DNA of 64,000 nucleotides. Origin: Paenibacillus sp. Soil766 (GTDB taxonomy: Bacteria > Bacillota > Bacilli > Paenibacillales > NBRC-103111). The stretch is from contig NZ_LMSJ01000011.1 in assembly GCF_001428105.1 (NCBI RefSeq), forward strand, positions 89,677 to 153,676, written 5' to 3'. The notes beneath the pieces are model-generated. The model saw only the letters and a list, made by a program, of their open reading frames with translations. It ran no database searches and was not told the DNA's origin. Both the position numbers and the translations under genes were made by a program. Position 1 is the stretch's first letter; the number at the start of each line of letters is the position of its first letter. Below are positions 62,428 to 64,000 of the stretch, in pieces.

Positions 62428-63828
62428 ATGAAACCCAACTTAGTCTATATATTTGCTGATCAACTGCGCTTGTCTTCCTGCGGCTTTGCCGGCGATAGCA
62501 AGGCATTAACGCCAAATATCGACAGCCTGGCTGCGGAAAGCCGATGCTTTTCGAACGCGATTTCGGGACATCCGGTTTGCGCTCCGTATCGGGCGTCGCT
62601 ATTTACCGGTAAATATACGACGAGTACCGGCATGGTTATCAATGAAATTCGCATGAATCCGAACCATCACAGCTTTGCTCACGTCCTTCATGAACAGGGT
62701 TATGATACTGCCTACATCGGCAAATGGCATTTGTGGGCTAATGAGCTTGGCCATCATTACGAGCCACGAAATTCCTTTGTGCCTCCTGGGGAGCACCGGC
62801 TTGGCTTTGACGGCTTCTGGGCAGCCTACAATTTTCACCATGAATACTATAACATGTACTACCACACTGACTCGGCGGCGAAGATACCGATTGAAGGGTA
62901 CGAGCCGGACGGGCAAACTAGCTTGGCCATTGAGCAGCTCAAGGAAAAGTCCGCCGGGCAAAAGCCGTTCGCTATGTTTTTATCGCTCGGCACACCGCAT
63001 GACCCTTGGGATATCAGCAATGTTCCGCCGGAATATTATGAAAAGTTCAAAGATGTCGAGTTTTCGCTTCCGCCGAATTACCAAGAACATAACGATCCGT
63101 ATGCAGACAATTGGGCCAAGTTCCGTTCTGTGGGGAGAGAGAAAATCACCGACTGGCTTAAGGTGTATTACGCCATGACGGCCAATCTGGATTGGAATGT
63201 GGGCAGATTAATTGAGGCAGTCGACGAGCTTGGCCTGGCGGACAACACGATATTCATCTTTACCTCCGATCATGGCGAGCTGTTCGGAGCCCATGGCAGA
63301 CGGGGGAAAAATATCTTTTACGAGGAAGCCGTTCGCGTGCCGTTCCTGCTCCGTTGGCCGGGTCGGGTTCCGCAGGGCAGTGAGTCGGATGTATGCTTGA
63401 ACACCTGTGACATTATGCCGACTCTGCTCTCTATGCTGAAGCTGCCGATACCGGCAGAAGTAGAGGGCATGGATTTGAGCCCGTTCGCGTTCGGTGAAAA
63501 AGGGGAGGAGCCGGAAGCGGCTTTCCTGCAAGGAACTGGAGCAACGGCCGATTGGTCGGACGGACATGAGTGGAGGGCACTCCGAAGCAAGCGATTTACT
63601 TATGCCATTTACCGGGCAGACAGGAAGGAGCTGCTGTTCGATAATACGGCGGATCCGTTCCAAATGACGAATTTGGCGGAGCAATCGGACTATGAGCCAG
63701 TCGTACTCGGCTTTAGGAAGATGCTCGAGAAGAAGATGAACGAAATAGGGGATACGTTCGAAAGCTGCAGCTGGTATCGGGATCATTGGATCGAGGACAG
63801 GATTATTATGCGGACCGCCCGCGGATAG
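62428..63828 (+). CDS. Cytoplasmic type I sulfatase
   Basis: 466 residues from the ATG at 62428, preceded by CAGGAGTG; a longer in-frame start at 62314 overlaps the previous sulfatase gene. LVYIFADQLRLSSCG supplies Asp11 and Gln12, VCAPYRASLFTGKY is the C-x-P-x-R signature with Cys51, YIGKWHLW and FTSDHGELFGAHG complete the active site. No signal peptide. Similar in plan to the preceding sulfatase but distinct in sequence, suggesting different positions or sugars. Last gene of the operon, with a terminator behind. Confidence 0.92.
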   Translation: MKPNLVYIFADQLRLSSCGFAGDSKALTPNIDSLAAESRCFSNAISGHPVCAPYRASLFTGKYTTSTGMVINEIRMNPNHHSFAHVLHEQGYDTAYIGKWHLWANELGHHYEPRNSFVPPGEHRLGFDGFWAAYNFHHEYYNMYYHTDSAAKIPIEGYEPDGQTSLAIEQLKEKSAGQKPFAMFLSLGTPHDPWDISNVPPEYYEKFKDVEFSLPPNYQEHNDPYADNWAKFRSVGREKITDWLKVYYAMTANLDWNVGRLIEAVDELGLADNTIFIFTSDHGELFGAHGRRGKNIFYEEAVRVPFLLRWPGRVPQGSESDVCLNTCDIMPTLLSMLKLPIPAEVEGMDLSPFAFGEKGEEPEAAFLQGTGATADWSDGHEWRALRSKRFTYAIYRADRKELLFDNTADPFQMTNLAEQSDYEPVVLGFRKMLEKKMNEIGDTFESCSWYRDHWIEDRIIMRTARG

Positions 63829-63865
63829 CCTTCAAAATTTTATTTGTCATATTATTTTCATGAAG

Positions 63866-63897
63866 AACCAGCAAACCCTTGAGTTTGCTGGTTTCTT
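63866..63897 (+). terminator. Terminator of the glycan operon
   Basis: AACCAGCAAAC and GTTTGCTGGTT form a perfect 11-pair stem around CCTTG-A, followed by TCTTGCATT. The intron-like sequence begins five to six bases after it. Confidence 0.8.
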
Positions 63898-63902
63898 GCA
63901 TT

Positions 63903-64000
63903 GTGCGCCCAGCATGGGCGCTATCTATAGGGTGTAAATCCCGAATGGTGAAGGCAGTAGTAACCATTAGCTCAAGACAAGGGTGTCGACCGTGAGGTCG
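63903..64000 (+). mobile_element. 5' end of a group II intron (cut by the window edge)
   Basis: The sequence begins GTGCGCCCAGCATGGGCGC, the conserved 5' splice-site start of many bacterial group II introns, and continues ATCTATAGGGTGTAAATCCC and GGTGAAGGCAGTAGTAACC, typical of early domain I. GCGCCC and GGGCGC form the first helix. The reverse transcriptase/maturase would lie beyond the window. It sits immediately downstream of an intrinsic terminator, a preferred site of the IIC class, though the class of this intron cannot be settled from 98 bases. Confidence 0.75.

Noticed and set aside
1..64000. tRNA, rRNA, riboswitches, replication origin
   Set aside because: No cloverleaf, rRNA segment, known riboswitch core or DnaA-box cluster was recognised by eye. 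A covariance-model search could still find small RNAs.

Overview
The window looks like chromosomal DNA of a Paenibacillus-type Firmicute. The evidence is the set of LplB/LplC/YtcQ-like sugar importers without their own ATPase, the YesM/YesN and membrane-anchored AraC regulators, the S-layer-homology (SLH) surface protein, the collagen-like spore-type protein, the strong AGGAGG ribosome sites with frequent TTG/GTG starts, and the FNR boxes of Bacillus type. No rRNA, tRNA or CRISPR array was seen.

Layout. 1-4.5 kb: tail of an unknown gene, then an importer permease pair with a family 3 beta-glucosidase. 4.5-13.7 kb: an anaerobic nitrate/NO island: MobA, hemerythrin, a NarI-like cytochrome b with a Cys4 tail, a molybdopterin nitrate reductase, a four-cluster ferredoxin, a Tat-exported Rieske protein, a small membrane protein, a NarK transporter fused to a PAS domain, two unknown soluble proteins, a truncated haemoglobin and a two-helix microprotein. 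Four FNR-type boxes (TGTGA-N6-TCACA-like) precede its transcription units, each about 41.5 bp from a plausible start point. 13.8-21.1 kb: an importer with a GH105 unsaturated-uronyl hydrolase and an AraC sensor-regulator, with a 140-bp sequence duplicated upstream of both. 21.2-28.0 kb: an opposing AraC sensor-regulator and an importer with a glycerophosphodiesterase. 28.0-32.4 kb: a scarred stretch with a LysR remnant, an IS110 remnant, dispersed hairpin repeats, small gene fragments, a collagen-like protein and a CBO0543-like membrane protein. 32.4-34.9 kb: an AT-rich cassette with a histidine phosphatase, an APH-like kinase, a lipoprotein and an SF0329-like protein. 35.1-44.6 kb: a YesM/YesN two-component system, a complete importer, a sulfatase and a sugar isomerase/epimerase. 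44.7-63.8 kb: an AraC regulator diverging from an importer, a frameshifted GH43-like/LamG lipoprotein, a GH51 arabinofuranosidase, a GH2 enzyme, a 2017-residue SLH-anchored multidomain protein and two sulfatases. The last 98 bases are the 5' end of a group II intron placed just behind a terminator.

How the genes work together. The last two loci read as a Gram-positive system for a sulfated, arabinose/galactose-containing glycan. A surface SLH protein (and, if intact, its lipoprotein paralogue) would bind or trim the polymer, lipoprotein-dependent importers would carry oligosaccharides in, and cytoplasmic sulfatases, GH51 and GH2 would finish the job. This is inferred from gene content only. 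The strongest unusual items are the NarK-PAS fusion within an FNR-controlled, Rieske-containing nitrate reductase locus, the sulfatase-rich glycan locus and its giant surface protein, the duplicated upstream sequence of the GH105 operon and its regulator, and a decayed fragment at 4.5 kb homologous to part of the giant protein 55 kb away.
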